NCBI RefSeq assembly: GCF_030680395.1
Contig: NZ_JAUXVR010000005.1
Span: forward strand, 103,202 to 167,201
DNA length: 64,000 nt
From: Methylobacter sp.
GTDB lineage: Bacteria; Pseudomonadota; Gammaproteobacteria; Methylococcales; Methylomonadaceae
Direction: 5' to 3'
Part shown: positions 37,960 to 47,942 of the stretch, piece after piece
Layout: each line of letters starts with the position of its first letter
How positions within the stretch are numbered: position 1 is the first letter of the stretch
The notes under the pieces: generated by a model
Seen by the model: the letters and a program-made list of their open reading frames with translations, nothing else
What the model was told of the DNA's origin: nothing
The model's database searches: none
Position numbers and translations under genes: made by a program

Positions 37960-38775
37960 TTAAAAACTATGTTCAGCTGCTGGAAACAGGGACTGCTTAA
38001 CCGCTTGATGATAAGCATTGATAGCTTCCTCGATATTCGCTGCGTCACTCATGAAATTTCTGGAAAAACGCGGGCGTTTAATCGTACCGATATTAAGCAT
38101 GTCGTAAAGCACCAACACTTGTCCATCGCATTCTACTCCTGCACCAATGCCTATAACGGGGATCGTTAACTGCAAGCTGATCTCTTTAGCCAAGGTTGCA
38201 GGAACACACTCCAATACCAGCAGACCGGCGCCCGCCTGTTGTAATTGATCGGCATCGGCAAGCATTTTTTCGGCAGCCGCCTGTTCCTTACCCTGAACCT
38301 TATAACGGCCCAATTGATTAATGGATTGCGGCAACAAGCCCAAATGTCCGCAAACCGGAATGCCCTGATCAACAAGAAAGCTGACGCAATCAAGTCTCGG
38401 GCCTTCCAGTTTAACCATTTGCGCGCCGCCAAGCTGCATTAATTTGGCAGCATTTTTGGCCGCAATAACCGGCGTGGTATAAGTCATAAACGGCAAATCA
38501 GCGATAATAAACGCCCGCTGTCTGGCCTTGCTGACGCACCGGGTATGATAAACCATGTCCCTTATGGTGACAGGAAGCGTTGTATCATGTCCCTGGATAA
38601 CCATCCCCAGGGAATCCCCCACCAACATCATATCGACACCCACCTTGTCGATTAATGCGCTAAATCCGGCATCATAGGCAGTTAAACAAGAGATTTTCTC
38701 GCCGCGTTGCTTCATAACGGCCAGATCGGTAATTGACAATGGCTTTATCGTAGCTGTGGAAGAATATTGATTCAT
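37960..38775 (-). CDS. panB: 3-methyl-2-oxobutanoate hydroxymethyltransferase PanB
   Basis: A 271-residue class II aldolase-like enzyme that adds a hydroxymethyl group from methylene-THF to ketoisovalerate, the first committed step to pantothenate. Motifs: CLTAYDAGFSALIDKVGVDMMLVGDSLGMV-type N-terminus (DMMLVGDSLGMV is the metal site), VKLEGP, and VIGIGAGVECDGQVLV. It is followed by panC and preceded by folK, 37 bp away. Confidence 0.97.
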   Translation of the reverse strand: MNQYSSTATIKPLSITDLAVMKQRGEKISCLTAYDAGFSALIDKVGVDMMLVGDSLGMVIQGHDTTLPVTIRDMVYHTRCVSKARQRAFIIADLPFMTYTTPVIAAKNAAKLMQLGGAQMVKLEGPRLDCVSFLVDQGIPVCGHLGLLPQSINQLGRYKVQGKEQAAAEKMLADADQLQQAGAGLLVLECVPATLAKEISLQLTIPVIGIGAGVECDGQVLVLYDMLNIGTIKRPRFSRNFMSDAANIEEAINAYHQAVKQSLFPAAEHSF

Positions 38776-38812
38776 TTTATTCAGAGAAATATCGAATTTA
38801 TTGATGCAAGAA

Positions 38813-39316
38813 TCAATCCAGCCGCTTCAGTTCATCCATTGGACACCGGGCAAGTAGATCGACAATATTGCCTTTTCCGGGCACCGTCAACTGCGGCGCG
38901 ATCTCATGCAAGGGATACAGGACAAAAGCCCGTTCAGCCAAGCCCGGATGCGGCACGATTAAATCAGGCTGTTCAATGAGCTGGTCTCCATAGATCAACA
39001 TATCCAAATCCAGCGTTCTTGCTCCCCAGCGCTCGGCCTTTCTGACCCGCCCGTGGCCGTTTTCGATGCGTTGCAGGCAACGCAACAAATCTATCGGTGG
39101 CAAGGCTGTTGCGATACACATCACCGCATTAACGTAATCAGGCTGGTCCTGCGGCCCCATGGGCGAACTATGATACAAACTGGAAAATGCCAGTTCCTGT
39201 ACTCCGGCTATTTGCGATATTGCAGTGCGCGCTGATTTTATTTGTTCAGCGGGATTTGCAAGGTTACTGCCCAAGCCTATATAAGCAGTTATCAAGTCAG
39301 CTTTTGAATTTTCCAT
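38813..39316 (-). CDS. folK: 6-hydroxymethyl-dihydropterin pyrophosphokinase FolK
   Basis: A 167-residue HPPK that activates hydroxymethyl-dihydropterin in folate synthesis. The signature AYIGLGSNLANP is at the N-terminus, then YVNAVMCIAT and RWGARTLDLDMLIYGD with the metal-binding Asp pair, and VPHPGLAERAFVLYPL. It lies 14 bp after pcnB and before panB, the classical pcnB-folK-panBC order. Confidence 0.96.
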   Translation of the reverse strand: MENSKADLITAYIGLGSNLANPAEQIKSARTAISQIAGVQELAFSSLYHSSPMGPQDQPDYVNAVMCIATALPPIDLLRCLQRIENGHGRVRKAERWGARTLDLDMLIYGDQLIEQPDLIVPHPGLAERAFVLYPLHEIAPQLTVPGKGNIVDLLARCPMDELKRLD

Positions 39317-39330
39317 AGCTATCGAATACT

Positions 39331-40716
39331 TTAAGATTCTGTTTTTGGAGAACCATCTTTACCTTTTCGGGGGTAGCTTCTTTTGCGGCCTGACTTGTTA
39401 TTTTGGGCATTGCGCGGAGGCTGAGTCATTTTTCTTTGCTCATTTTCACTTGCATTCTGATACTTGGTCCACCACTCGGCCAATTCGGGATCGGCTCCTC
39501 CGGTCTCGGCACGCAATACCAAAAAATCATAACCTGCTCTAAAGCGAGGATGACCGATCAAGCGGCTGGGTTTGGAACCGATACGCGCATTAAACTTGGG
39601 CTGCATGTTCCAAACCTCACGCATCGCCATACTAATATGACGAGGGAGAGCCGTACTTCTGATCTGCCTGGCAATAACCTCACTGGCCGCATCCTGATAG
39701 GCAACAAATTCAACCTCACCTTGTGCCATTTTTTCTTTAGCCAATATCCGCACCGGCTCCCACAAAAAAGCCGCCAACAAGAAATAAGCTGTAACCGTTT
39801 TACCCTCGGCTATCCTCTTATCCGAATTTTCCAACGCTTTAATCAACAATAACCGGGGGAAACCGTTTTCTTCAACCGCCAAACTGTTCTCAGTGGAAGG
39901 AAACAGCACTTGAAAAAGCCCATAATGCCTGAGCATTTCAAAAGTTTGCAGCGCATAACCGGATAAAAACAATTTTAACGCTTCATCATAAAGCCTGGCG
40001 GAAGGTATGCTGGCCAGTAATTGAACGTCGTTGTGTATTGCTTTCTCGCAAGCGCGATCCAGCTTGAAACCAAGTTTAACGGCAAAACGCACCGCCCTTA
40101 ACATGCGCACGGGGTCTTCACGAAAACGCATTTCAGGATCGCCGATAAGCTTGAGTGTGCCGGTTTTATGGTCAGCCATGCCGCCGACATAATCCACTAC
40201 CGAAAAATCCTTGATATTGTAATAGAGTGCATTAACGGTAAAATCCCTGCGCCAAACATCTTCTTCAATCGTACCGTAGACATTGTCCCGCAACAATCGC
40301 CCTTCCTTGTTGAGCACCTGCTTGTCGTTTTGCTCCTCTCCCGCGCCTCTAAAAGTCGCGACTTCAATAATTTCCCGGCCAAAGTGCACATGCGCCAGAC
40401 GAAACCTGCGCCCGATTAACCGGCAATTACGGAATACTTTTCTAACCTGATCAGGGTCGGCATTGGTGACGACGTCAAAATCCTTGGGCTCCCGTCCCAA
40501 CAATAAATCACGTACACAGCCGCCCACAAGGTAAGCATCGAAGCCCTCTTTTTGCAAACGATACAAAACCTTCAGTGCATGCTCACTGATCTGGGACCGT
40601 GAAATATTATGCTCCGCACGTGAATATATTTTGACTCGTGCGTCGACCGCGACCGGTTCAGCTTCATTTCTGGCTGATTTAATAATTTTTTTAAAGAAGT
40701 TTAAAATAGTCTTCAC
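39331..40716 (-). CDS. pcnB: Poly(A) polymerase PcnB
   Basis: A 461-residue nucleotidyltransferase that adds poly(A) tails to RNA and promotes decay. The polymerase motif VGGCVRDLLLGREPKDFDVVT holds the catalytic DxD. RRDFTVNALYYN separates it from CCA-adding enzymes, as does the long arginine/lysine-rich tail (from about residue 425). It starts at ATG 40716 after an AT-rich promoter region and is first in the pcnB-folK-panBC run. Confidence 0.94.
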   Translation of the reverse strand: MKTILNFFKKIIKSARNEAEPVAVDARVKIYSRAEHNISRSQISEHALKVLYRLQKEGFDAYLVGGCVRDLLLGREPKDFDVVTNADPDQVRKVFRNCRLIGRRFRLAHVHFGREIIEVATFRGAGEEQNDKQVLNKEGRLLRDNVYGTIEEDVWRRDFTVNALYYNIKDFSVVDYVGGMADHKTGTLKLIGDPEMRFREDPVRMLRAVRFAVKLGFKLDRACEKAIHNDVQLLASIPSARLYDEALKLFLSGYALQTFEMLRHYGLFQVLFPSTENSLAVEENGFPRLLLIKALENSDKRIAEGKTVTAYFLLAAFLWEPVRILAKEKMAQGEVEFVAYQDAASEVIARQIRSTALPRHISMAMREVWNMQPKFNARIGSKPSRLIGHPRFRAGYDFLVLRAETGGADPELAEWWTKYQNASENEQRKMTQPPRNAQNNKSGRKRSYPRKGKDGSPKTES

Positions 40717-40937
40717 ACCTTGTTTATTTTTCTAATTATTTTGATTATATCATTAGCTAATGAATTCTAACCCAATCCGCAAGTTTCTTTTACATTCCCC
40801 TTTTGAATGGAGTAGAATCACCATTCTGATTTTTTCAAGCAATTCTAATTACATCACGTTGCACACACCAGATAAAAGATCAGACAACCATTTTTTAAAC
40901 ATTCGCACAAACATTAGCGTGCTTGACTGGAATTGTT

Positions 40938-41117
40938 ATGTTCAAAAAGATTCTTAATAGCTTAATTGACCAACCTTTGTTAACCAGCCTTTTTGCAACA
41001 GATTTCTTCATTCTTCTGTTTCACAGACCGCCATTCTTGTTTTCTCTCGTAATGCTGGGAGCGCTAATGGCGATGTGCATGTATTTTGGTCAAAAACTAG
41101 CTTTATTTAAAATTTAA
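40938..41117 (+). CDS. Small membrane protein of unknown function
   Basis: A 59-residue open frame from ATG 40938, with two hydrophobic stretches (LLTSLFATDFFILLF and LFSLVMLGALMAMCMYFG). Its stop codon is immediately followed by the TTG start of the RDD gene, and this tight arrangement supports a real gene. I do not recognise the family. A TTG at 40923 is an alternative start. Confidence 0.55.
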   Translation: MFKKILNSLIDQPLLTSLFATDFFILLFHRPPFLFSLVMLGALMAMCMYFGQKLALFKI

Positions 41118-41618
41118 TTGGTCGGGTCAACAAAGAATATACAGCAAAAACCAGGTAATGATCCCCTATCAAAGCCTGGTTTTTTGCGTCGCCTGACAGT
41201 AATACTTTATGACCTCCTATTGCTGATCGCTATTTTATTTGTCGCAACTGCAGTATTGCTCCCTTTAAATGCAGGCGAAGCTTTCACTGCCCAACAATTC
41301 TTTTTTCCCATTTATCTGCTGCTGGTCAGTTTCTTCTTTTATGCCTGGTTTTGGACTCATGGCGGACAAACATTGGGCCTGCGAGCTTGGAAAATAAAAG
41401 TACTTACGTTGGATATGAAACCCATTAGCTGGAAACAGGCTTTGTTCCGTTTCATGGCAGCCATCATATCCTGGAGTTTTTTCGGATTGGGCTTCTTGTG
41501 GATTCTTATTGATAAAAATCAACGCAGCTGGCACGATCATCTATCCCAAACAGCCCTTTTTTTTGATACTCACGATACACATCATTACAAAACTCCAAGC
41601 CATAAAGCCCCCAAATAA
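41118..41618 (+). CDS. RDD-family integral membrane protein
   Basis: A 166-residue protein with an RDD domain: FLRRLTVILYDLLLLIAI begins with the characteristic Arg and Asp, a second helix covers the LLLVSFFFYAWFW region, the motif TLGLRAWKIKVL follows, and a third helix is near AIISWSFFGLGFLWILI. RDD proteins are small membrane proteins, some linked to Na+/H+ exchange; function here is unknown. The start is TTG directly after the stop of the preceding small gene, which implies coupled translation. Confidence 0.8.
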   Translation: MVGSTKNIQQKPGNDPLSKPGFLRRLTVILYDLLLLIAILFVATAVLLPLNAGEAFTAQQFFFPIYLLLVSFFFYAWFWTHGGQTLGLRAWKIKVLTLDMKPISWKQALFRFMAAIISWSFFGLGFLWILIDKNQRSWHDHLSQTALFFDTHDTHHYKTPSHKAPK

Positions 41619-41635
41619 TAATACGTAATGTGATC

Positions 41636-42994
41636 ATGAATTGGTTTACCAAACTGTTCCCCCAGAACCCCAAAACCTCCACCCCGGAAAAAAAACCAGA
41701 CATCTCCCCCCTCACTAGTTCAAATAATACGCTTACCTGTTCGGAACCTATTTCCACCGAATATAAAAAACTATCACTGACAGCCCTAAAAAAACTGGCT
41801 CCACTTCGAGACATGGATGATGCCTATGTTGAGCAACTGGCTCACACTACATTAAGCTATACTCAGGGCTCTGTAATTTTCAGGTTGGGCCAAAAAACCA
41901 ATTCAGTTTTTTATCTGCTTGAAGGAAGCGTTGACCTTCAACCGAATAGCGATAACTGCTATACCCTGTCGGCAGAATCGTCACTGGCCAACTTACCGCT
42001 CAATAGCGGTAAATTGTGCGGAGCAACGGCATTCGCTAAAACAGACATTACTGTCTTGGCGATTTCAGGAGAATTTATCTGTCGATGGTCGGATAAAAGC
42101 CTACAACAGCCTGTTTCTGTTGAGCTTATCGACATTGAACTACCTGAGCAAATTGCCAACAACCGTTTTTTTACTAGCTTTTCGGAAGCCTACCGGGAAA
42201 ACAGGTTAAGCCTGCCCTCATTACCTAATGTCGCCTTAAAACTGAAAGAAGCGATGGAGAAAGATTTAGGCATCACCGAGGCTGTAAGAATTATCGGGGT
42301 AGATGCGTCCATCGTAGCCAAACTGATCCAACTGGCCAACAGCCCCTTATACTCACCCATATCACCGATTACAAACTGCCATGCGGCTGTTACCCGACTG
42401 GGTCTGGATCAAACGCGCAAACTGGTCATGGGCATCAGTCTAAAGCAATTATTCCGGTGCCAAAACCAACAGCTGATGGAAAAAATGCAAACCTTGTGGA
42501 AAAACAGCCTTTATGTTTCCAGCTTGAGTTTCGTACTTGCACAGGAAAACGGCACCGTTAATCCTGAAGATGCTTTATTAGCCGGACTGGTCTGTGACAT
42601 CGGCACCATACCGGTACTGCATTTTGCCGAGCAGAATCCGAATGAATACCCGAATCTGGACGTATTGGAGTCGGCCATTCCGTTTTTAAGCCCGCCGGTC
42701 GGTTCTCTGGTACTGCACACCTTGGGCTTTACTCCCGAATTAGCCAGCATCCCCAGGTACGCGGAAGACTGGTTCTATGAAAGCGACGGCGATAAGTTAA
42801 ATCTGGTCGATATAGTCATACTAGCCAAATTACACAGTTATTTCGGCACCCACAGAGCCAAGGAAATACCGTATATGAATTCGATACCCGCCTACACTAA
42901 ACTTAAAAACAGCAAACTAACCCCCGACTTTTCTTTGGATATACTGAACAAAGCCAAGCATCGCATCAACGCAGCCATGAACTTTCTTTCCTGA
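41636..42994 (+). CDS. Cyclic-nucleotide-binding-like plus HDOD domain protein
   Basis: A 452-residue protein. Residues about 45-165 resemble a cyclic-nucleotide-binding beta-barrel (VIFRLGQKTNSVFYLLEGSVDL). Residues about 195-390 form an HDOD domain (LPSLPNVALKLKEAMEKDLGI, ANSPLYSP, AVTRLGLDQTRKLVMG), a non-catalytic HD relative found in signalling proteins. It could link a cyclic nucleotide to regulation; cyaA at 53850 would supply cAMP, but that is speculation. GTG 41630 is an alternative start. It precedes prlC by seven bases. Confidence 0.82.
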   Translation: MNWFTKLFPQNPKTSTPEKKPDISPLTSSNNTLTCSEPISTEYKKLSLTALKKLAPLRDMDDAYVEQLAHTTLSYTQGSVIFRLGQKTNSVFYLLEGSVDLQPNSDNCYTLSAESSLANLPLNSGKLCGATAFAKTDITVLAISGEFICRWSDKSLQQPVSVELIDIELPEQIANNRFFTSFSEAYRENRLSLPSLPNVALKLKEAMEKDLGITEAVRIIGVDASIVAKLIQLANSPLYSPISPITNCHAAVTRLGLDQTRKLVMGISLKQLFRCQNQQLMEKMQTLWKNSLYVSSLSFVLAQENGTVNPEDALLAGLVCDIGTIPVLHFAEQNPNEYPNLDVLESAIPFLSPPVGSLVLHTLGFTPELASIPRYAEDWFYESDGDKLNLVDIVILAKLHSYFGTHRAKEIPYMNSIPAYTKLKNSKLTPDFSLDILNKAKHRINAAMNFLS

Positions 42995-43001
42995 TACCAT
43001 T

Positions 43002-45041
43002 ATGAATAATCCATTATTAACCAACTCCACACTACCGATGTTTTCCCAAATAAAACCGGAACATGTCGTACCGGCAATTGACCAATTACTGGCCGAAGCC
43101 CGCTCCTCGGTAGAACAGCATCTTCAAGCCACACAACATTACACGTGGAAAAACCTGATCGAGCCATTGGAAGATGTGGACGATAAGCTTAGTAAAGCCT
43201 GGTCTCCGGTCAGCCACATGAATTCGGTAGTCAACAGCGATGAGCTACGAGACGCCTACAACGCTTGCCTGCCCAAGCTCAGCGCCTACTCGACTGAAAT
43301 GGGGCAAAACGAAGCCTTGTTTAAAGCCTATCGATTTATTGCCGACAGCGATGAATTTGCGACGCTCGACACCGCCCAGCAAAAAATCATCCGCAACGCC
43401 CTAAGAGATTTCAAATTGTCCGGCATCGACCTGGATAATGAAAAAAAGCAACGTTACAAGGATATTAGTCAGGAATTATCCGCGCTTGCCAGCAACTATG
43501 AAGAAAACCTGCTTGATGCGACCAATGCCTGGAGCAAATTCATCAGGGACGAACAGGATCTGGCCGGGTTGCCTGAATCTGCATTGGCCCAAGCCAAACA
43601 GACGGCAGAAAGCCATAACGAAAGTGGCTGGATGATCACTTTGCAATTTCCGTCCTATATTTCGGTCATGACTTACGCCGATAACCGCGAGTTGCGCCGC
43701 GAACACTACGAAGCCTTCGCAACCCGCGCTTCCGACCAGGGGCCGCATGCCGGACAGTGGGACAACAGCGAAAACATGGAAAAAATCCTGGCCTTACGCC
43801 ATGAAAAAGCCCGTTTGCTGGGATTCAACAATTACGCGGAACTGTCGTTGGCGACCAAAATGGCGGAAAAGCCGAATGACGTCACCGATTTTCTGGAAGA
43901 TTTGGCTGACCGATCTTGGCGACATGCGCGCAAGGATCTGGCCGAACTGCGCGAATTCGCCAAACAACACTACGGCATTAACGACCTGCAATCTTGGGAT
44001 ATGGCCTATTTTTCGGAAAAAATGCGCCAGCATTTTTACCAGTTGTCGCAAGAAGAAGTTAAAACCTACTTTCCTATCACTCGCGTGTTACCGGGTCTGT
44101 TTGCGATCGTAGAAAAACTGTACGGCTTGCAAATAGCCGAGATCAGCGATTTTGACAGCTGGCATCCCGATGTGCGTTTTTTCCAGATTCATGACCAGAC
44201 CGGCCAACTGCGCGGTCAGTTTTATCTTGACCTTTATGCCCGCGCCAAAAAACGCGGCGGCGCCTGGATGGATGATTGCGTCAGCCGCAAGAAATTCGAC
44301 GATACCGTTCAAACCCCGGTTGCCTACCTGACCTGCAACTTCACCCCGCCGACCGGCGATACACCGGCACTACTAACTCATGACGAAGTTACCACGCTGT
44401 TCCATGAATTCGGCCACGGCTTGCACCACATGCTCACCCAGGTCGATCATCTGGGCGTCTCCGGCATTAACGGCGTGGAATGGGATGCAGTCGAACTGCC
44501 CAGCCAGTTCATGGAAAACTGGTGTTGGGAAAAGGAAGCGCTGGCGCTGATGTCGGGCCATTACCAAACCGACGAGAAATTGCCGGCTGCCTTGTTTGAT
44601 AAAATGATCGCGGCAAAAAACTTTCAGGCCGGCATGATCATGGTCAGACAACTGGAATTCAGCCTGTTCGATTTCAGGATACACCGGGACTACGACCCTG
44701 AAAAAGGCGGCCATATCTATGAAACCCTGGAACAAGTCAGGGAACAGGTTGCCGTTGTTCGTCCGCCCAAATTCAACCGCTTTGCACACAGCTTCTCGCA
44801 TATTTTTGCGGGCGGTTATGCCGCAGGTTATTACAGCTATAAATGGGCGGAAGTCTTGTCCAGCGACGCTTTTTCGCTGTTTGAAGAAAAAGGCATCTTT
44901 GACCCGGAAACCGGCAAAGCCTTTTTGACCAACATCCTTGAAAAAGGCGGTAGTCAAAATGCAATGGAATTATTTATCAAATTCCGCGGCCGTAAACCTA
45001 CTATTGATGCATTACTTAGACATAACGGCATCGCGGCATGA
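43002..45041 (+). CDS. prlC: Oligopeptidase A
   Basis: A 679-residue M3-family zinc metallopeptidase that degrades peptides, including cleaved signal peptides. The active site [11 protein letters not shown] is at about residue 468, with the downstream Glu ligand in [19 protein letters not shown]-terminal [20 protein letters not shown] is typical. Length matches E. coli OpdA (680). It overlaps the ubiD start by four bases. Confidence 0.96.
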   Translation: MNNPLLTNSTLPMFSQIKPEHVVPAIDQLLAEARSSVEQHLQATQHYTWKNLIEPLEDVDDKLSKAWSPVSHMNSVVNSDELRDAYNACLPKLSAYSTEMGQNEALFKAYRFIADSDEFATLDTAQQKIIRNALRDFKLSGIDLDNEKKQRYKDISQELSALASNYEENLLDATNAWSKFIRDEQDLAGLPESALAQAKQTAESHNESGWMITLQFPSYISVMTYADNRELRREHYEAFATRASDQGPHAGQWDNSENMEKILALRHEKARLLGFNNYAELSLATKMAEKPNDVTDFLEDLADRSWRHARKDLAELREFAKQHYGINDLQSWDMAYFSEKMRQHFYQLSQEEVKTYFPITRVLPGLFAIVEKLYGLQIAEISDFDSWHPDVRFFQIHDQTGQLRGQFYLDLYARAKKRGGAWMDDCVSRKKFDDTVQTPVAYLTCNFTPPTGDTPALLTHDEVTTLFHEFGHGLHHMLTQVDHLGVSGINGVEWDAVELPSQFMENWCWEKEALALMSGHYQTDEKLPAALFDKMIAAKNFQAGMIMVRQLEFSLFDFRIHRDYDPEKGGHIYETLEQVREQVAVVRPPKFNRFAHSFSHIFAGGYAAGYYSYKWAEVLSSDAFSLFEEKGIFDPETGKAFLTNILEKGGSQNAMELFIKFRGRKPTIDALLRHNGIAA

Positions 45042-46498
45042 AGTACAAAGATCTGCGGGACTTTATCAAACAGCTGGAAAAACAAGGGGAATTAAAGCGC
45101 ATTACCGTTGAAGTCGATCCCTATCTGGAAATGACCGAAATTTGCGACCGCACCCTGAAACAGGGTGGCCCCGCGTTGCTGTTTGAGAGCCCCAAAGGCG
45201 CCAATATTCCGGTGCTGGCCAACCTGTTCGGTACGCCGCGCCGTGTTGCGATGGGCATGGGCGCTGAATCCGTCACCGAATTACGCGGCATAGGCGAATT
45301 ACTCGCTTACCTAAAAGAACCCGAGCCGCCCAAAGGCATGAAGGATGCCTGGGAGAAATTCCCGGTCTTCAAGCAAGTGCTGAATATGGCGCCTAAATTA
45401 ATCAGCTCCCCACCTTGTCAGGAATTGGTTCGGGAAGGTGATGAGATTGACCTCGGCGACTACCCTATCCAGACCTGCTGGCCGGAAGACGCAGCGCCCT
45501 TGATTACCTGGCCGCTGGTGATTACCAAAGGCCCGAATAAGGATCGGCAGAACTTGGGTATTTACCGCATGCAGGTCATCGGCAAAAACAAAGTCATCAT
45601 GCGCTGGCTGGCCCATCGGGGCGGCGCACTGGATTTCAAGGAATTCCAGGCCGCCCATCCCGGCCAGCCCTTTCCTGTTTCCGTAGCCTTGGGCGCTGAT
45701 CCTGCAACCATACTTGCCGCGGTCACACCGGTTCCGGATTCGCTGTCCGAATACGCGTTTGCCGGTTTATTACGCGGCAGCAAAACCGAAGTCGCCAAAT
45801 CGTTGATTAACGATTTGCAGGTTCCGGCCAGCGCTGAAATCGTGCTGGAAGGCTTTATCTATCCCGGCGAATTCGCCGCTGAAGGCCCTTACGGCGACCA
45901 CACCGGCTATTACAATGAAGTCGCCGACTTTCCGGTATTCACCATCGAAAGAATCACCCAGCGCCAGGCACCGATCTATCACAGCACCTATACCGGCAGA
46001 CCGCCCGACGAACCGGCCATCCTGGGCGTTGCGTTAAACGAGGTATTCATACCTATTTTGCAAAAACAATTCCCGGAAATCGTCGATTTTTACCTGCCCC
46101 CGGAAGGCTGCTCCTATCGCATGGCTGTGATCAGCATGAAAAAACAATATGCCGGTCATGCCAAGCGCGTGATGTTGGGCACTTGGTCGTTCCTGCGCCA
46201 GTTCATGTACACCAAGTTTGTAATCGTCGTCGATGACGATGTCGACGTCCGCAATTGGCAGGATGTAATCTGGGCGATGACCACCCGCATGGACCCCGCC
46301 AGAGATTTGACCATACTGGAAAACACGCCGATTGATTATCTTGATTTCGCCTCCCCGGTTTCAGGCTTAGGCTCCAAGGTGGGATTTGACGCGACCAACA
46401 AATGGCCGGGAGAAACTAACCGGGAATGGGGCAGAACTATCGTGATGTCACCGGAGGTAGTCAAGAAAGTGGATGAGATCTGGGATACATTGTTTTAG
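45038..46498 (+). CDS. ubiD: 3-octaprenyl-4-hydroxybenzoate carboxy-lyase UbiD
   Basis: A 486-residue prenylated-FMN-dependent decarboxylase of ubiquinone synthesis. Family motifs include [20 protein letters not shown], the metal/cofactor region [32 protein letters not shown] and [13 protein letters not shown]. Length is close to E. coli UbiD (497). The cofactor-making UbiX is not in the window. Its ATG overlaps the prlC stop, so the two are cotranscribed. Confidence 0.96.
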   Translation: MKYKDLRDFIKQLEKQGELKRITVEVDPYLEMTEICDRTLKQGGPALLFESPKGANIPVLANLFGTPRRVAMGMGAESVTELRGIGELLAYLKEPEPPKGMKDAWEKFPVFKQVLNMAPKLISSPPCQELVREGDEIDLGDYPIQTCWPEDAAPLITWPLVITKGPNKDRQNLGIYRMQVIGKNKVIMRWLAHRGGALDFKEFQAAHPGQPFPVSVALGADPATILAAVTPVPDSLSEYAFAGLLRGSKTEVAKSLINDLQVPASAEIVLEGFIYPGEFAAEGPYGDHTGYYNEVADFPVFTIERITQRQAPIYHSTYTGRPPDEPAILGVALNEVFIPILQKQFPEIVDFYLPPEGCSYRMAVISMKKQYAGHAKRVMLGTWSFLRQFMYTKFVIVVDDDVDVRNWQDVIWAMTTRMDPARDLTILENTPIDYLDFASPVSGLGSKVGFDATNKWPGETNREWGRTIVMSPEVVKKVDEIWDTLF

Positions 46499-46501
46499 TC
46501 T

Positions 46502-46581
46502 GTAGGGTGGGCAACGCTTTTTCTGCCCACCGCTTTAATCGACAAAGGGTAGGCAAACGATGAAGTTGCTTGCCCACCCTG
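46502..46581. repeat. TAGGGTGGGCA inverted repeat
   Basis: AGGGTGGGCAA at the left and TTGCCCACCCT-like sequence at the right bracket about 80 bp directly after ubiD, with a further internal CTGCCCACC. This is a dispersed intergenic repeat type and may act as the ubiD transcript end. Confidence 0.7.
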
Positions 46582-46852
46582 TCATAAGCAAGTCAACCCC
46601 CATTATTATCGATTTAACATGGTCATTTTTCCGCCAGAAATCCTTCCAACTGAGAACCGTTGTCAGTGGACTTGGCTTTTCTAGGGCGTTGTTGTTTTTA
46701 GATCGCCTTTCATTTCCGGAGCATCGCCTGTGGCATAAACTTAACCTGTCATATCGGATGTCCGCTTGAGCGGCATCGGTTCAGCTTCATTGAGTATTCC
46801 ATTCCACAGGATATCCGTCAGGGCACCGTAAAGACTACCCGGCTATATTTTT
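46582..46852. other. Degraded accessory spacer
   Basis: No gene is supported. An open frame of 69 codons at 46560-46769 starts inside the repeat and shows no recognisable domain. The sequence after it reads partly open in another frame, suggesting remnants of a decayed gene, but I cannot name it. Confidence 0.4.
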
Positions 46853-47083
46853 ATGGAGCAGAAAGTGGCAACATTCTCTAAACGTCATGGTTATGTGCAA
46901 GAAGTTGACATTACTGTTAGGGAAGATGCGCCCAGCGGGCTAAGGTGTTTTGTCATTGACATAGCTGAAGATGATTGTGGCTTGAGTCCATCCGATTTAA
47001 GGCTAATCATTTGCCGTGTTCTTAATGAAAGTCCCAATTCAAACAATGCGCGACAAGCCAGAAACACACGGCGGCTAGCCTAA
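46853..47083 (+). pseudogene. Possible truncated hypothetical protein
   Basis: A 76-codon frame with a plausible protein-like core: HGYVQEVDITVREDAPSGLR followed by GLSPSDLRLIICRVLNESPN. The balanced acidic and hydrophobic pattern looks like real coding sequence, but the end (ARQARNTRRLA) looks like a frame change. I think this is the start of a conserved hypothetical protein cut off by decay. No function is proposed. Confidence 0.35.
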
Positions 47084-47218
47084 ATTAGCCCGCTATCAAG
47101 CTGTAAAAACAACGCATAATGATCATCCGTATTAAACAAACAAGCTGGAGTCTTATTGCTCTTTTTAAATTTTAAGCCTATAGTTTATATCTACATAGTA
47201 TCTACTTCAGGAGGCAAT

Positions 47219-47473
47219 ATGGTTGTTAATACTAAAATTCAGAAATGGGGTAATGGTTTGGCGCTTCGGGTTTCCGGATTATTACGGGATGTACCGCATT
47301 TTCAATCGGGTGATGAAGTGCAAATCGAGGTCAATGAAGAGGGTTTTGTGGTTAGGAAGGTTAAACCACCAAGAAAAGCCATGCCCTTTAGCGAAGATGA
47401 AATCATTAAAGGGCTAAATCCGGATCATGCCGAACTAGTGGTTACCAACCTTTCAGAAGCTGAATATGGCTAA
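47219..47473 (+). CDS. mazE: MazE-like antitoxin
   Basis: An 84-residue AbrB/MazE-fold antitoxin. The N-terminal DNA-binding swapped-hairpin has KIQKWGNGLALRVS and FQSGDEVQIEVNEEGFVVRK. The acidic C-terminal half would wrap around and neutralise MazF. ATG 47219 is preceded by AGGAGG; the open frame from 47156 is not needed. It overlaps mazF by eight bases. MazE normally represses its own operon together with MazF. Confidence 0.93.
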   Translation: MVVNTKIQKWGNGLALRVSGLLRDVPHFQSGDEVQIEVNEEGFVVRKVKPPRKAMPFSEDEIIKGLNPDHAELVVTNLSEAEYG

Positions 47474-47822
47474 AGAGCAGCAATATATTCCTGATAGAAG
47501 AGATATTGTTTGGTTGGATTTTGAACCACAGAAAGGTAAAGAGGCAGGGAAATACCGGCCTGCACTAATTCTGTCATCTAAAGCCTATGCAAAACAAACT
47601 GGGCTGGTTATTTGTTGTCCGCTCAGCTCCAGTATTAGAGGCACCCTTTCTGAAGTTTCTGTATCCGGATTGGATAAACCCTCTGTCGTGGCGTCATCCA
47701 TTGTGCAAACGCTTTCATGGCGGGAGCGTAAGGTTAAATTCATTATGACCGCTGACCAAGATTGTTTCACTGCTGTTCTGCAAAGATTATTGCCTTTGCT
47801 TGGGTTAAATGAACTTTCGTAA
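47466..47822 (+). CDS. mazF: MazF endoribonuclease toxin
   Basis: A 118-residue toxin of the CcdB/PemK fold that cleaves mRNA at short sequence motifs. Family features visible: YIPDRRDIVWLDFEPQKGKEAGKYRPALILS, with the catalytic Arg in KYRPALILS, and SIVQTLSWRERKVKF near the substrate loop. The cut sequence cannot be predicted from this. It overlaps the upstream mazE, as usual for the module, and follows a decayed region, consistent with a mobile accessory module. Confidence 0.94.
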   Translation: MAKEQQYIPDRRDIVWLDFEPQKGKEAGKYRPALILSSKAYAKQTGLVICCPLSSSIRGTLSEVSVSGLDKPSVVASSIVQTLSWRERKVKFIMTADQDCFTAVLQRLLPLLGLNELS

Positions 47823-47852
47823 ATTAGGCTAACCTCTTAAGACGGAGTTTAA

Positions 47853-47898
47853 GGCTAAACCGTTCGCCCTAAGCCTGTCGAAAGGTGGACGGTTTAGC
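47853..47898. repeat. GCTAAACCGT hairpin with CCTAAGCCTGTCGAAAGG core
   Basis: Arms GCTAAACCGT and ACGGTTTAGC enclose CCTAAGCCTGTCGAAAGG, a core resembling a repeat common between genes of many Proteobacteria. It lies between the convergent mazF and hemY genes and may end both transcripts. Confidence 0.7.
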
Positions 47899-47942
47899 TT
47901 TGGGTCTGTGCTCAGCCTTAAAAGTTGGTAGCCGTCAGCCAA

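Noticed and set aside
46560..46769. 69-codon open frame after ubiD
   Set aside because: It starts inside an inverted repeat, and its composition is not protein-like. No support beyond being open.
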